A DNA stretch of 5,153 bases from an uncultured Collinsella sp. (GTDB lineage: Bacteria; Actinomycetota; Coriobacteriia; Coriobacteriales; Coriobacteriaceae), in the NCBI GenBank assembly GCA_900552425.1, contig URZR01000135.1, forward strand, positions 1 through 5,153, read 5' to 3'. Below are positions 1 through 4,093 of the stretch, one piece after another (positions within the stretch are counted from its first letter, which is position 1; each line of letters begins with the position of its first letter). The translations under genes were made by a program, and so were the position numbers. The notes under the pieces are model-generated. The model was not told the origin of the DNA, did not search any database, and worked only from the letters and a program-made list of their open reading frames with translations.

Positions 1-180
1 GGAGACGGAGATCGTAATGCCGCGCTCGCGCTCGATCGCGTTAGTGTCCAGGTACGAATCGCCATCGTCCACGCGGCCGCGCTTGCGAATGCGACCTGCG
101 TTGAACAGCATGGCCTCGGCCAGCGTGGTCTTGCCGGCATCGACATGCGCCAAGATTCCAACGACCGCTTGCTTCGACAT
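1..180 (-). CDS. TetM/EF-G-like translational GTPase, N-terminal 60 residues (partial)
   Basis: The first 60 codons of a translation-factor GTPase; the rest lies beyond the left edge. The P-loop (G1) is AHVDAGKTTL at residues 11-20, in the His-Val-Asp-Ala-Gly-Lys-Thr-Thr form typical of EF-G, TetM/TetO and related factors. The switch I (G2) signature ERERGITI is at residues 50-57. Between them, GRVDDGDSYLDTN resembles the chromosomal TetM-like factors of Firmicutes and Actinobacteria more than canonical TetM, which has VDKGTTRTDNT there. Such proteins bind the ribosomal A-site region and hydrolyse GTP; classical members eject tetracycline. The start at 178-180 is well supported: GAGGAGA (184-190) lies a few bases upstream. 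Automated pipelines often call this family tetracycline-resistance ribosomal protection proteins, but 60 residues cannot show resistance. An unrelated EF-G paralogue role is equally possible. Confidence 0.88.
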   Translation of the reverse strand, partial: MSKQAVVGILAHVDAGKTTLAEAMLFNAGRIRKRGRVDDGDSYLDTNAIERERGITISVS

Positions 181-240
181 GGCTCTCCTCTTATTACAAG
201 CCCATCGCACGCGGCAACGGGCATCCTCGTTCCACACTGG

Positions 241-250
241 ATGATACAAT
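241..250 (+). promoter_or_regulatory. candidate overlapping -10 elements on both strands
   Basis: On the plus strand TGATACAAT (242-250) is an extended -10 (TG-n-TACAAT, five of six matches to TATAAT). It would start transcription near 257, at the edge of the structured segment. On the minus strand the same bases read TATCAT (241-246), also five of six, placed to give the TetM-like GTPase a leader of about 55 nt. Neither strand shows a good -35 at 17 bp; the minus strand offers only TTCGCC. This is promoter-like sequence only. Confidence 0.3.
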
Positions 251-254
251 TTAC

Positions 255-390
255 GGGCCGGCGGGCGAAGCGGGCCCTATCCCCCGACCGAGCTCATCGC
301 CCTGCGTTGCCGCGCGGCGATTTTCGTAGGTTCGCGCCTTGCGAAAGCCGGCACCTCCCCTTTTTGTCCGCCCGGACTCATCTGGGCGGT
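255..390. other. GC-rich self-complementary segment, possible structured RNA or leader
   Basis: This fills much of the 305-base gap between the GTPase and the GNAT gene and has no convincing reading frame. Read on the plus strand, GCCGGC at 257-262 can pair with GCCGGC at 347-352. GGGCGA (263-268 region) can pair with TCGCCC (298-303 region). GCCGCGCGGC near 309-318 is a palindrome, TTCGC (331-335) pairs with GCGAA (341-345) around a five-base loop, and CCGCCC (368-373) pairs with GGGCGG (384-389). A run of five T follows the closing arm at 361-365. The pairs fold on either strand, so it could be a plus-strand small RNA or the 5' leader of the minus-strand GTPase. I could not match it to SRP RNA, 6S RNA, RNase P RNA, T-box or a named riboswitch. 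High GC alone makes some pairing expected. Confidence 0.25.
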
Positions 391-423
391 AACAACGCGA
401 GCCCCACAACGACGCGTTTTAAC

Positions 424-452
424 AAAAACGGCCCCACTCGAGGCCATTTTTT
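424..452 (-). terminator. Rho-independent terminator after the GNAT gene
   Basis: AAAAA (424-428) and GGCC (430-433) pair with GGCC (442-445) and TTTTT (447-451) around an eight-base loop, with one C/A mismatch. On the minus strand the hairpin is followed by GTTTTTGTT, as expected for the end of the GNAT transcript, whose stop is at 486-488. The T-run on the plus strand would also let it act in the other direction. Confidence 0.65.
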
Positions 453-485
453 ATTTGAGCTGGGTGATGATACGTGCCTTGGCTC

Positions 486-974
486 CTACGCCTCGCGCAG
501 CCAATCAAACGCGACGCGCGGCGTACCGTCCGACACATATACGATACCGGCGCGCTTAAACCCGGCCTTGGCGATGGCGCCCTGCATGGGCAAGTTGTCC
601 TCGTGCGTGTCGATACGCAGATGGTCGGCGCGTTCCTTGGCAAAGGCAAACATCGCAGCCGCGATACCGTGCACGGTGCCGTCGGACGCCACTCGGTGCA
701 GTACGGCATACGGAGTGTCGCTACGCCATTGCCCGTCCTCAATGACGTCATAGCACTCGTCCGGCCCCGGCAAAAGGGCAAACGTCGCCACCACGCGACC
801 GTCGACTTCGCACACGTAACTGCCATCAGCGGCAATATCGGCAGCCAGCTGCTCGGCCGAAGGCGTGCCCTCGGGCCACTGCGTGGCGTTGCCATGTGCG
901 CGCATAAAGGCGCGGGCGACGTCATAGATGGCCATAACGGCGGGAATGTCGGTATCGAGGGTTTTTCTGATCAT
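486..974 (-). CDS. GNAT-family N-acetyltransferase, acceptor unknown
   Basis: A 162-residue cytoplasmic protein with a single GNAT domain; these enzymes move an acetyl group from acetyl-CoA to an amine. The order fits the fold: an N-terminal strand and helix with IRKTLDTDIPAVMAIYDVAR, the family-specific ATQWPEGTPS, a central strand pair (YVCEVDGRVVATFALL), then a strand plus acetyl-CoA loop in YAVLHRVASDGTVHGIAAAM. The C-terminal part has LRIDTHEDNLPMQGAIAKAGF, the usual strand 5 / helix 4 region. The CoA pyrophosphate loop (GTVHGIAA) is a weak version of Q/RxxGxG/A, as is common here. The start could be ATG at 972-974 or the GTG just before it (975-977, giving 163 aa). GAGGT at 984-988 suits either, with spacing 9 or 6. 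It is divergent from the zinc-ribbon-like gene across an inverted repeat and ends before a terminator, so it is probably monocistronic. Nothing in the sequence names its acceptor. Confidence 0.87.
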   Translation of the reverse strand: MIRKTLDTDIPAVMAIYDVARAFMRAHGNATQWPEGTPSAEQLAADIAADGSYVCEVDGRVVATFALLPGPDECYDVIEDGQWRSDTPYAVLHRVASDGTVHGIAAAMFAFAKERADHLRIDTHEDNLPMQGAIAKAGFKRAGIVYVSDGTPRVAFDWLREA

Positions 975-995
975 CACGCGGCGACCTCACGTTTA

Positions 996-1027
996 TTGGT
1001 ATCACTTTGATTGAGCAATGATACCAA
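996..1027. promoter_or_regulatory. perfect 9-bp inverted repeat in a divergent promoter region (candidate operator)
   Basis: TTGGTATCA (996-1004) and TGATACCAA (1019-1027) are perfect reverse complements with a 14-bp spacer, 23 bp centre to centre, about two helical turns. They lie in the 77-bp gap between the divergent GNAT gene and the small zinc-ribbon-like gene. By symmetry each strand reads TTGGTA, 17 bp, TGATAC. This has -35/-10 geometry, though the -10 match is poor. A dimeric repressor site controlling both genes, or overlapping back-to-back promoters, are the two obvious readings. Confidence 0.5.
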
Positions 1028-1051
1028 CGTTTGGAGAGGGGCGCGAAGCAG

Positions 1052-1348
1052 ATGGGAAGCAAAAAGCGAGCCGCCTGGTCAAAGGCCAAAAGCGAGTTTT
1101 TGGGCGCTGCCACCGGCGGCGATATGAGCGACCTGTTTGCGCGCGAGGACGAGCGCCGCGACGCCCTGGACGCCGAGCGCGATGAGGCCTGGCGCTACAA
1201 GTCGTGCGAGCGCAAAAACCGGTACGACACACGCGCCGAGGCCGAGGCCGTTATGGCCGACTGCGAAAACCGCGGGCGGCGTGGTTTGGCCTGCTACAAA
1301 TGCGAATACTGCGGCGGATGGCACCTGACGTCGCACCCTTGGAGATAG
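1052..1348 (+). CDS. small CxxC...GGWH zinc-ribbon-like protein, function unknown
   Basis: A 98-residue hydrophilic, highly charged protein. The N-terminal half is basic then acidic (MGSKKRAAWSKAKSEF, followed by Asp/Glu/Arg-rich sequence at 25-47) and is probably helical. The C-terminal half has the pattern KNRYDTRAEAEAVM (55-68), then YKCEYCGGWHLTSHP (82-96). Cys84, Cys87, His91 and perhaps Cys81, Cys71 or His95 could hold a zinc ion. This C-terminal pattern recurs in small uncharacterised proteins of bacteria and phages; I infer zinc binding but not a function. I chose the ATG at 1052 because the purine-rich GGAGAGGGG (1033-1041) ends 10 bases upstream. An in-frame TTG at 1031 overlaps that site and is unlikely. 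The gene is divergent from the GNAT gene and convergent with rsmJ, so it is probably transcribed alone. Confidence 0.75.
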   Translation: MGSKKRAAWSKAKSEFLGAATGGDMSDLFAREDERRDALDAERDEAWRYKSCERKNRYDTRAEAEAVMADCENRGRRGLACYKCEYCGGWHLTSHPWR

Positions 1349-1363
1349 GCGCCGCATCGGCGC
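1349..1363 (+). terminator. short hairpin directly after a stop codon, no T-run
   Basis: GCGCCG (1349-1354) and CGGCGC (1358-1363) form a perfect 6-bp GC stem with a CAT loop, starting on the base after the TAG of the zinc-ribbon-like gene. No T-run follows on either strand, so intrinsic termination is doubtful. It may block 3' exonucleases or act with Rho. The 67-bp gap to the convergent rsmJ stop shows no other candidate. Confidence 0.3.
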
Positions 1364-1415
1364 GACGCTCACGCAGCGGCACGGCACCGACACATCGCCG
1401 ACCATCGCACGCAAA

Positions 1416-2120
1416 CTACGGGCGCGGCGGCACCAAAACATCGTAGCGGACGGCCTTGCCCGCAAGCTGATAGCTCGGCTTAACGCCGGCAAGCAGCGGC
1501 CCCTTCACCGGTCGCTTGATAACGACCTTGCGCGGATGCACTGCGAGCGCAGCCTCGACCAACATCCCCTCATCGGCACATGGCTGCTCCAAATGGTGCA
1601 AGAGCTGGAACTTCTTTTTCACCGCCGCGCTCTTGGTGCGCTCGGGAAACATGGGGTCCAGATACACCACATCGGGGGCCGCGAGCTCACCGTGCTCGAC
1701 CAGCTCAGCCGTATGGCGAAGGCCGGCAATGCTGTCCTCGCCCGCATGCAAGCGCATGCGTGCCACGGCGTCCGCAAGCGCCGGATCATCTGCCGCGCGA
1801 TCCAAGGCGTCCTTGAGGAGCGCCGCGATTACGCAATCCTGTTCATACAGATCGACGGTAAAGCCCGCGGCCGCCAGCAGCAGCGAATCCTCGCCAAAGC
1901 CCGCCGTGGCATCAATCGCCCATGGGTTCTCGATGCCTTTCGTGCGCGCGGCCTTTACCAGCAGCTCTTGCTGCAGACGGCCCTGTTTGAGTCGTGGCAG
2001 CATGCGGCCAAAATCGGCGCGCAGCTCCATCGTGCCGTCGGTGAGCGTGAGGCCCTCGGACTTCCCGGTCAGCTCAAGCCCCGCGGCCCGAGCAACAGAA
2101 AAGGGATCGACGACACCCAT
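1416..2120 (-). CDS. rsmJ: 16S rRNA (guanine-N2) methyltransferase RsmJ
   Basis: A 234-residue SAM-dependent methyltransferase matching RsmJ (formerly YhiQ). In E. coli this enzyme (about 250 aa) makes m2G1516 in helix 45 of 16S rRNA, next to the dimethyladenosines. SAM motif I is IDATAGFGED (69-78), followed by LLLAAAGFTVDLYEQDCVIA (80-99, a window of the conserved stretch) with acidic Glu93 after strand 2. The catalytic-type motif is VVYLDPMFP (151-159), followed by the family signature KSAAVKKK (163-170). KVVIKRP (198-204) and a C-terminal YDVLVP strand complete the fold. RsmJ is best known from gammaproteobacteria, so an apparent actinobacterial copy is notable. The start at 2118-2120 is strongly supported by AAGGAG at 2126-2131, five bases upstream. 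A 47-aa membrane-peptide gene lies 63 bases upstream on the same strand and may share its transcript. At its 3' end the gene converges with the zinc-ribbon-like gene. Confidence 0.9.
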   Translation of the reverse strand: MGVVDPFSVARAAGLELTGKSEGLTLTDGTMELRADFGRMLPRLKQGRLQQELLVKAARTKGIENPWAIDATAGFGEDSLLLAAAGFTVDLYEQDCVIAALLKDALDRAADDPALADAVARMRLHAGEDSIAGLRHTAELVEHGELAAPDVVYLDPMFPERTKSAAVKKKFQLLHHLEQPCADEGMLVEAALAVHPRKVVIKRPVKGPLLAGVKPSYQLAGKAVRYDVLVPPRP

Positions 2121-2151
2121 GGGTACTCCTTAGCAAGCAAAGCGGATACGT

Positions 2152-2174
2152 GAGCGCCGCATGTGTCGGCACTC
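2152..2174 (-). other. intercistronic RNA hairpin between the membrane-peptide gene and rsmJ
   Basis: Read on the minus strand, GAGTGCCG (2167-2174) pairs with CGGCGCTC (2152-2159) over 8 bp around a seven-base loop. One pair is G-U on the minus-strand RNA but C/A, a mismatch, on the plus strand. The hairpin therefore fits better in an rsmJ-direction transcript. No T-run follows, so it is not an obvious terminator; it could affect mRNA processing or leak-through into rsmJ. Confidence 0.35.
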
Positions 2175-2183
2175 AATCGTCCG

Positions 2184-2327
2184 CTATTGTCCCACATGCG
2201 ACATGGCCCACAGCATCCCAATGCAAAGCACCGCCATCAATCCCGTGCACACGGCAGCGATCACGGAATCGCTCATGCGCCTTCCCAACGACTGCGGCTC
2301 ACACGCTTGCCCTGTTCCATACATCAT
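2184..2327 (-). CDS. 47-residue single-pass membrane peptide, function unknown
   Basis: A short gene found by reading the minus strand upstream of rsmJ. The ATG is at 2325-2327 and the stop TAG at 2184-2186. It has a near-consensus Shine-Dalgarno, TAAGGAGGAG (2331-2340 region), with AAGGAG at 2333-2338, five bases before the ATG. This is the same arrangement as rsmJ and rlmA. The peptide has a short polar N-terminus, MMYGTGQACEPQSLGRRMSD, with two Arg at 16-17. One hydrophobic helix follows at about residues 22-43 (VIAAVCTGLMAVLCIGMLWAM), then a five-residue tail. The positive charges before the helix predict an N-in orientation. There is no cleavable signal site and no clear toxin signature. 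It is divergent from the four-helix membrane protein and may be cotranscribed with rsmJ. Support comes from the ribosome binding site and coherent composition; conservation is untested. Confidence 0.62.
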   Translation of the reverse strand: MMYGTGQACEPQSLGRRMSDSVIAAVCTGLMAVLCIGMLWAMSHVGQ

Positions 2328-2481
2328 GGCTCCTCCTTAGACCAACTCCTTGTTACATCCTCATCATCGCAGCGCCGCACTCGAGCTGCCATCGATTTGG
2401 CTTACGTCCAGCTTTCCTTTTTGAAAGGTTGAGGTGCGCAGGCACAAAGCGCTTTCGAACGCACGCATCGCCGCGTTGAAC

Positions 2482-2487
2482 TACAAT
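2482..2487 (+). promoter_or_regulatory. candidate -10 element for the four-helix membrane protein gene
   Basis: TACAAT matches the -10 consensus at five of six positions and would start transcription near 2494, leaving a leader of about 60 nt. No good -35 lies 16-18 bp upstream. An alternative uses TTGAAC (2476-2481) as -35 with TATGTG (2499-2504) as a weak -10. The rest of the 229-base divergent gap (2328-2556) shows a second AAGGAG at 2346-2351, a small CCTTT-TTG-AAAGG hairpin at 2416-2428, and nothing else I can name. Confidence 0.3.
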
Positions 2488-2556
2488 GTGCTTCACCATA
2501 TGTGCAGCACAGGGGGTACGCCAGTTCGGCCGCACCCGTATCGAAAGGATCCAGCC

Positions 2557-2958
2557 ATGAGCTACACTCGCAAGACACTCAAAGTCCTTGCCCTCATTTA
2601 CTTTGTTTTGGGCATCGCCAGCCTCGTCATCGCCGGCGTCGGCATCGCCCGAGGCAGTCTCGATTCCACGTACGGGCCGAACGCCATGCTCGCCGCGGCC
2701 GTACTTGTCATCAAGGGTCTTGTCGATCTTGCCGCAGGTGTTGCGGGCATCAAGGGCGCCAACAAGCCTTCGCAGGTGGATGGCGCGTTTAAGCTCGGCA
2801 TCGTCGCCGCAATCGCCACGATTGCGCAGGCCGTGCTCACGCTTCCCGCGTTTGGCGGCGACGCCATCAACTTTGGCGCCTTTGTCATCGTGGTGTACGA
2901 CCTGTTCTTTGTTCAGCAGGCGCACGCCGTTAAGGCCGAGAACAAGGACCGCCTGTAA
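2557..2958 (+). CDS. small four-helix integral membrane protein, function unknown
   Basis: A 133-residue very hydrophobic protein with four predicted membrane helices at about residues 9-30 (VLALIYFVLGIASLVIAGVG), 43-65, 78-98 and 104-121, and a short charged C-terminal tail (AENKDRL). Gly/Ala-rich helices and basic residues at the N-terminus (MSYTRKTLK) suggest N-in, C-in topology. I recognise the general type, small uncharacterised membrane proteins common in Coriobacteriia-like genomes, but no named family and no catalytic motif. The ATG at 2557 is chosen because AAGGA (2545-2549) lies seven bases upstream. A longer in-frame extension to 2434 would add a sequence of ordinary intergenic character and lacks a binding site. 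The gene stands alone, divergent from the 47-aa peptide and convergent with rlmA, and ends 36 bases before a strong terminator. Confidence 0.75.
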   Translation: MSYTRKTLKVLALIYFVLGIASLVIAGVGIARGSLDSTYGPNAMLAAAVLVIKGLVDLAAGVAGIKGANKPSQVDGAFKLGIVAAIATIAQAVLTLPAFGGDAINFGAFVIVVYDLFFVQQAHAVKAENKDRL

Positions 2959-2994
2959 GCGCTCGCTTCTCTTAGCCTCTGCAGCCAAGCAACT

Positions 2995-3032
2995 AAAAAG
3001 GGCCGATCGCACATCTCCGCGGTCGGCCCTTT
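2995..3032. terminator. strong bidirectional terminator between convergent genes
   Basis: AAAGGGCCGA (2997-3006) pairs perfectly with TCGGCCCTTT (3023-3032). The stem continues inward with one G-U and three G-C pairs (3007-3010 with 3019-3022), about 14 bp in all, around an eight-base loop. On the plus strand TTT follows the GC stem, ending the four-helix membrane protein transcript. On the minus strand the hairpin is followed by TTTTTAG, so it also serves as a backstop for rlmA. Confidence 0.85.
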
Positions 3033-3045
3033 GCATTTGCCCAGA

Positions 3046-3085
3046 TAAAACCTGCCAAAATAAACCTGTCCCTTTTTGGTAGGTT
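3046..3085 (-). terminator. terminator immediately after rlmA
   Basis: AACCTGCCAAAA (3049-3060) pairs with TTTTGGTAGGTT (3074-3085) over 12 bp with one G-T, around a 13-base loop. It begins one base after the rlmA stop (3087-3089). On the minus strand it runs into TTTTAT. Together with the hairpin at 2995-3032 it gives rlmA two terminators in series. The loop carries TGTCCC (3067-3072), a core also seen in the repeat on the other side of rlmA. Confidence 0.65.
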
Positions 3086-3086
3086 G

Positions 3087-3902
3087 TTAGCGGTGGCGGT
3101 ACTCGGCGATGATGAAGTCGATATCGGTTTGAAGAGTGTCCAGGTTTGCCAGGCGCTCTTTGTCGGCAGGGCGTGTGCGGTAGTAGTACGGCGTCATCTG
3201 GAACACCGCCTCGATGTCGGCCTGCGTCTGGAGCGTAATGTTCGCAGACACCCGCTGCGTTTCCACCAACTCGAGCTCGGTTGTCTTCGGCAGCTTCTCG
3301 TCGTTAAGGTACGGCGTGTCGTAGAGCACCTCCTTGAGCCCAAAGAGATGACGGGCGCCCGGCACCACGGTGTAGAGCGAGCCCTCGGGCGCCAGCACGC
3401 GGGCAAACTCGCGCTCGTTAAAGGGGGCAAAGAGCTCGGTCACCATATCGAAGGTGCCATCGGCCACGGGGATGTCCTTCATGTTGGCCACGAAGTAGGT
3501 CGCATCGCCGCGCTTGGCGGCCAGACGCACCATCTCTTTGCCCAGGTCGAACCCATAAGCATCCACGCCCGGCACCGCACCCATGGCGCTGGTGTAGTAG
3601 CCCTCGCCACAGCAAATATCGAGCAAGGTCATGGGGCCGCCCGTAGACGCCGCACGCTCAGACGCCTGCTCGAGCACCAGCTCGACCATCGCATCGCGCA
3701 ACGGCGCGTAGTAGCCGCGGTTCAAAAAGTCGCGACGACTGCGCGCCTGCGACTTGGGATCGCCCATGGAGTCGCCGCTCTTGGACGAGCGCAGCAGATA
3801 CAGATAGCCCTCGCGCGCACGGTCAAACCGATGTCCGCCCGCGCATGCAGCACCGCGCTCATCGTCCACCAACGGCTCATGGCAAACGGGACACAACAAC
3901 AT
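3087..3902 (-). CDS. rlmA: 23S rRNA (guanine-N1) methyltransferase, RlmA family
   Basis: A 271-residue protein with the full RlmA layout (E. coli RlmA is 269 aa). The N-terminal zinc finger has Cys4, Cys7, Cys20 and His24, followed by the signature FDRAREGYLYLL (26-37). A linker carries GDPKSQARSRRDFLNRGYY (47-65). The Rossmann domain begins with SAM motif I LLDICCGEGYYTS (93-105). Then come FGLDL-like GFDLGKEM (117-124), the active-site-region motif LFAPF (157-161), PGARHLFGLKEVLYD (181-195) and MTPYYYRTRP (236-245). Members methylate N1 of G745 (Gram-negative RlmAI) or G748 (Gram-positive RlmAII/TlrB) in helix 35, by the peptide exit tunnel; TlrB contributes to tylosin resistance. A Gram-positive host makes G748 more likely, but the sequence alone does not decide. 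The start at 3900-3902 has AAGGAG at 3908-3913. It has its own promoter candidate and two terminators, so it is monocistronic. Confidence 0.92.
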   Translation of the reverse strand: MLLCPVCHEPLVDDERGAACAGGHRFDRAREGYLYLLRSSKSGDSMGDPKSQARSRRDFLNRGYYAPLRDAMVELVLEQASERAASTGGPMTLLDICCGEGYYTSAMGAVPGVDAYGFDLGKEMVRLAAKRGDATYFVANMKDIPVADGTFDMVTELFAPFNEREFARVLAPEGSLYTVVPGARHLFGLKEVLYDTPYLNDEKLPKTTELELVETQRVSANITLQTQADIEAVFQMTPYYYRTRPADKERLANLDTLQTDIDFIIAEYRHR

Positions 3903-3937
3903 GGCAACTCCTTAGCGCGAACAACACAACGCCCACC

Positions 3938-3966
3938 ATTGTCGCACGCCTTCCCCACCTAGTCAT
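3938..3966 (-). promoter_or_regulatory. candidate promoter of rlmA
   Basis: On the minus strand ATGACT (3961-3966; four of six matches to TTGACA) is followed after 17 bp by GACAAT (3938-3943; four of six), itself preceded by TGC as an extended -10. Transcription would start near 3931, giving a short leader of about 28 nt that includes the AAGGAG site. Spacing and position are good; each box is only moderate. Confidence 0.45.
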
Positions 3967-3975
3967 AGAAGAGAC

Positions 3976-4023
3976 AAGGAGTGTCCCCAGCTGCCGACAG
4001 AAAAGGAACGTCCCTAAGTGCCG
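3976..4023. repeat. imperfect direct repeat, two 21-bp units at 27-bp period
   Basis: Unit 1 (3976-3996) and unit 2 (4003-4023) share AAGGA, GTCCC and TGCCG at the same offsets, with 16 of 21 identical bases. They sit in the 191-bp divergent gap between rlmA and the MATE gene. Unit 1 contains AGTGTCCCC, unit 2 AACGTCCCT. The AAGGA(G/A)(T/C)GTCCC form resembles short dispersed sequences often found near REP-associated transposases, so a decayed mobile repeat is possible. An operator pair is the alternative, because unit 2 overlaps the expected -35 of the MATE gene. Confidence 0.4.
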
Positions 4024-4040
4024 GTTGGCTGCATTAGGAG

Positions 4041-4046
4041 TATCAT
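4041..4046 (+). promoter_or_regulatory. candidate -10 element for the MATE gene
   Basis: TATCAT matches the -10 consensus at five of six positions and would give a leader of about 40 nt. The base positions 17 bp upstream (GTGCCG, 4018-4023) are a poor -35 and are the end of the second repeat unit, so a factor bound there could affect this promoter. The AT-rich CATATTAG at 4073-4080 is a weaker alternative. Confidence 0.3.
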
Positions 4047-4093
4047 CGTCTGCGCAAATAAGCACGAAAGAGCATATTAGAGATTGAGAGCGT

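Noticed and set aside
330..390. Hammerhead ribozyme or RNase P-like signature on the minus strand (GATGAGTCCGGGCGG)
   Set aside because: It resembles fragments of both, but the conserved core partners (GAA and cleavage site for a hammerhead; the remaining universally conserved blocks for RNase P RNA) are absent.
145..753. Long plus-strand reading frame across the gap and the GNAT gene
   Set aside because: It is antisense to the GTPase start and to the GNAT gene, has no ribosome binding site, and its product is an Arg/Ser/Pro-rich shadow typical of GC-rich DNA.
1536..2153. Two overlapping plus-strand frames of about 205 codons opposite rsmJ
   Set aside because: The minus-strand frame has clear RsmJ motifs and a strong ribosome binding site; these are antisense shadows.
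2434..2556. N-terminal extension of the four-helix membrane protein
   Set aside because: The extension has intergenic character and no ribosome binding site, whereas the ATG at 2557 has AAGGA seven bases upstream.
2353..3036. Minus-strand 227-codon frame opposite the four-helix membrane protein
   Set aside because: Its composition is charged and featureless, it crosses the bidirectional terminator at 2995-3032, and it lacks a ribosome binding site. The plus-strand gene is the better explanation.
3084..3962. Plus-strand 292-codon frame opposite rlmA
   Set aside because: Rich in His, Arg and Val with no domain; it begins inside the rlmA terminator and mirrors a gene with complete RlmA motifs.
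241..4046. Recurring TGATAC/GTATCA hexamer at 243-247, 468-473, 999-1004, 1019-1024 and 4040-4045 as one shared regulon motif
   Set aside because: Apart from the perfect inverted repeat at 996-1027, the copies are single half-sites with differing flanks, one lies in the 3' untranslated part of the GNAT gene, and several coincide with -10-like sequence.
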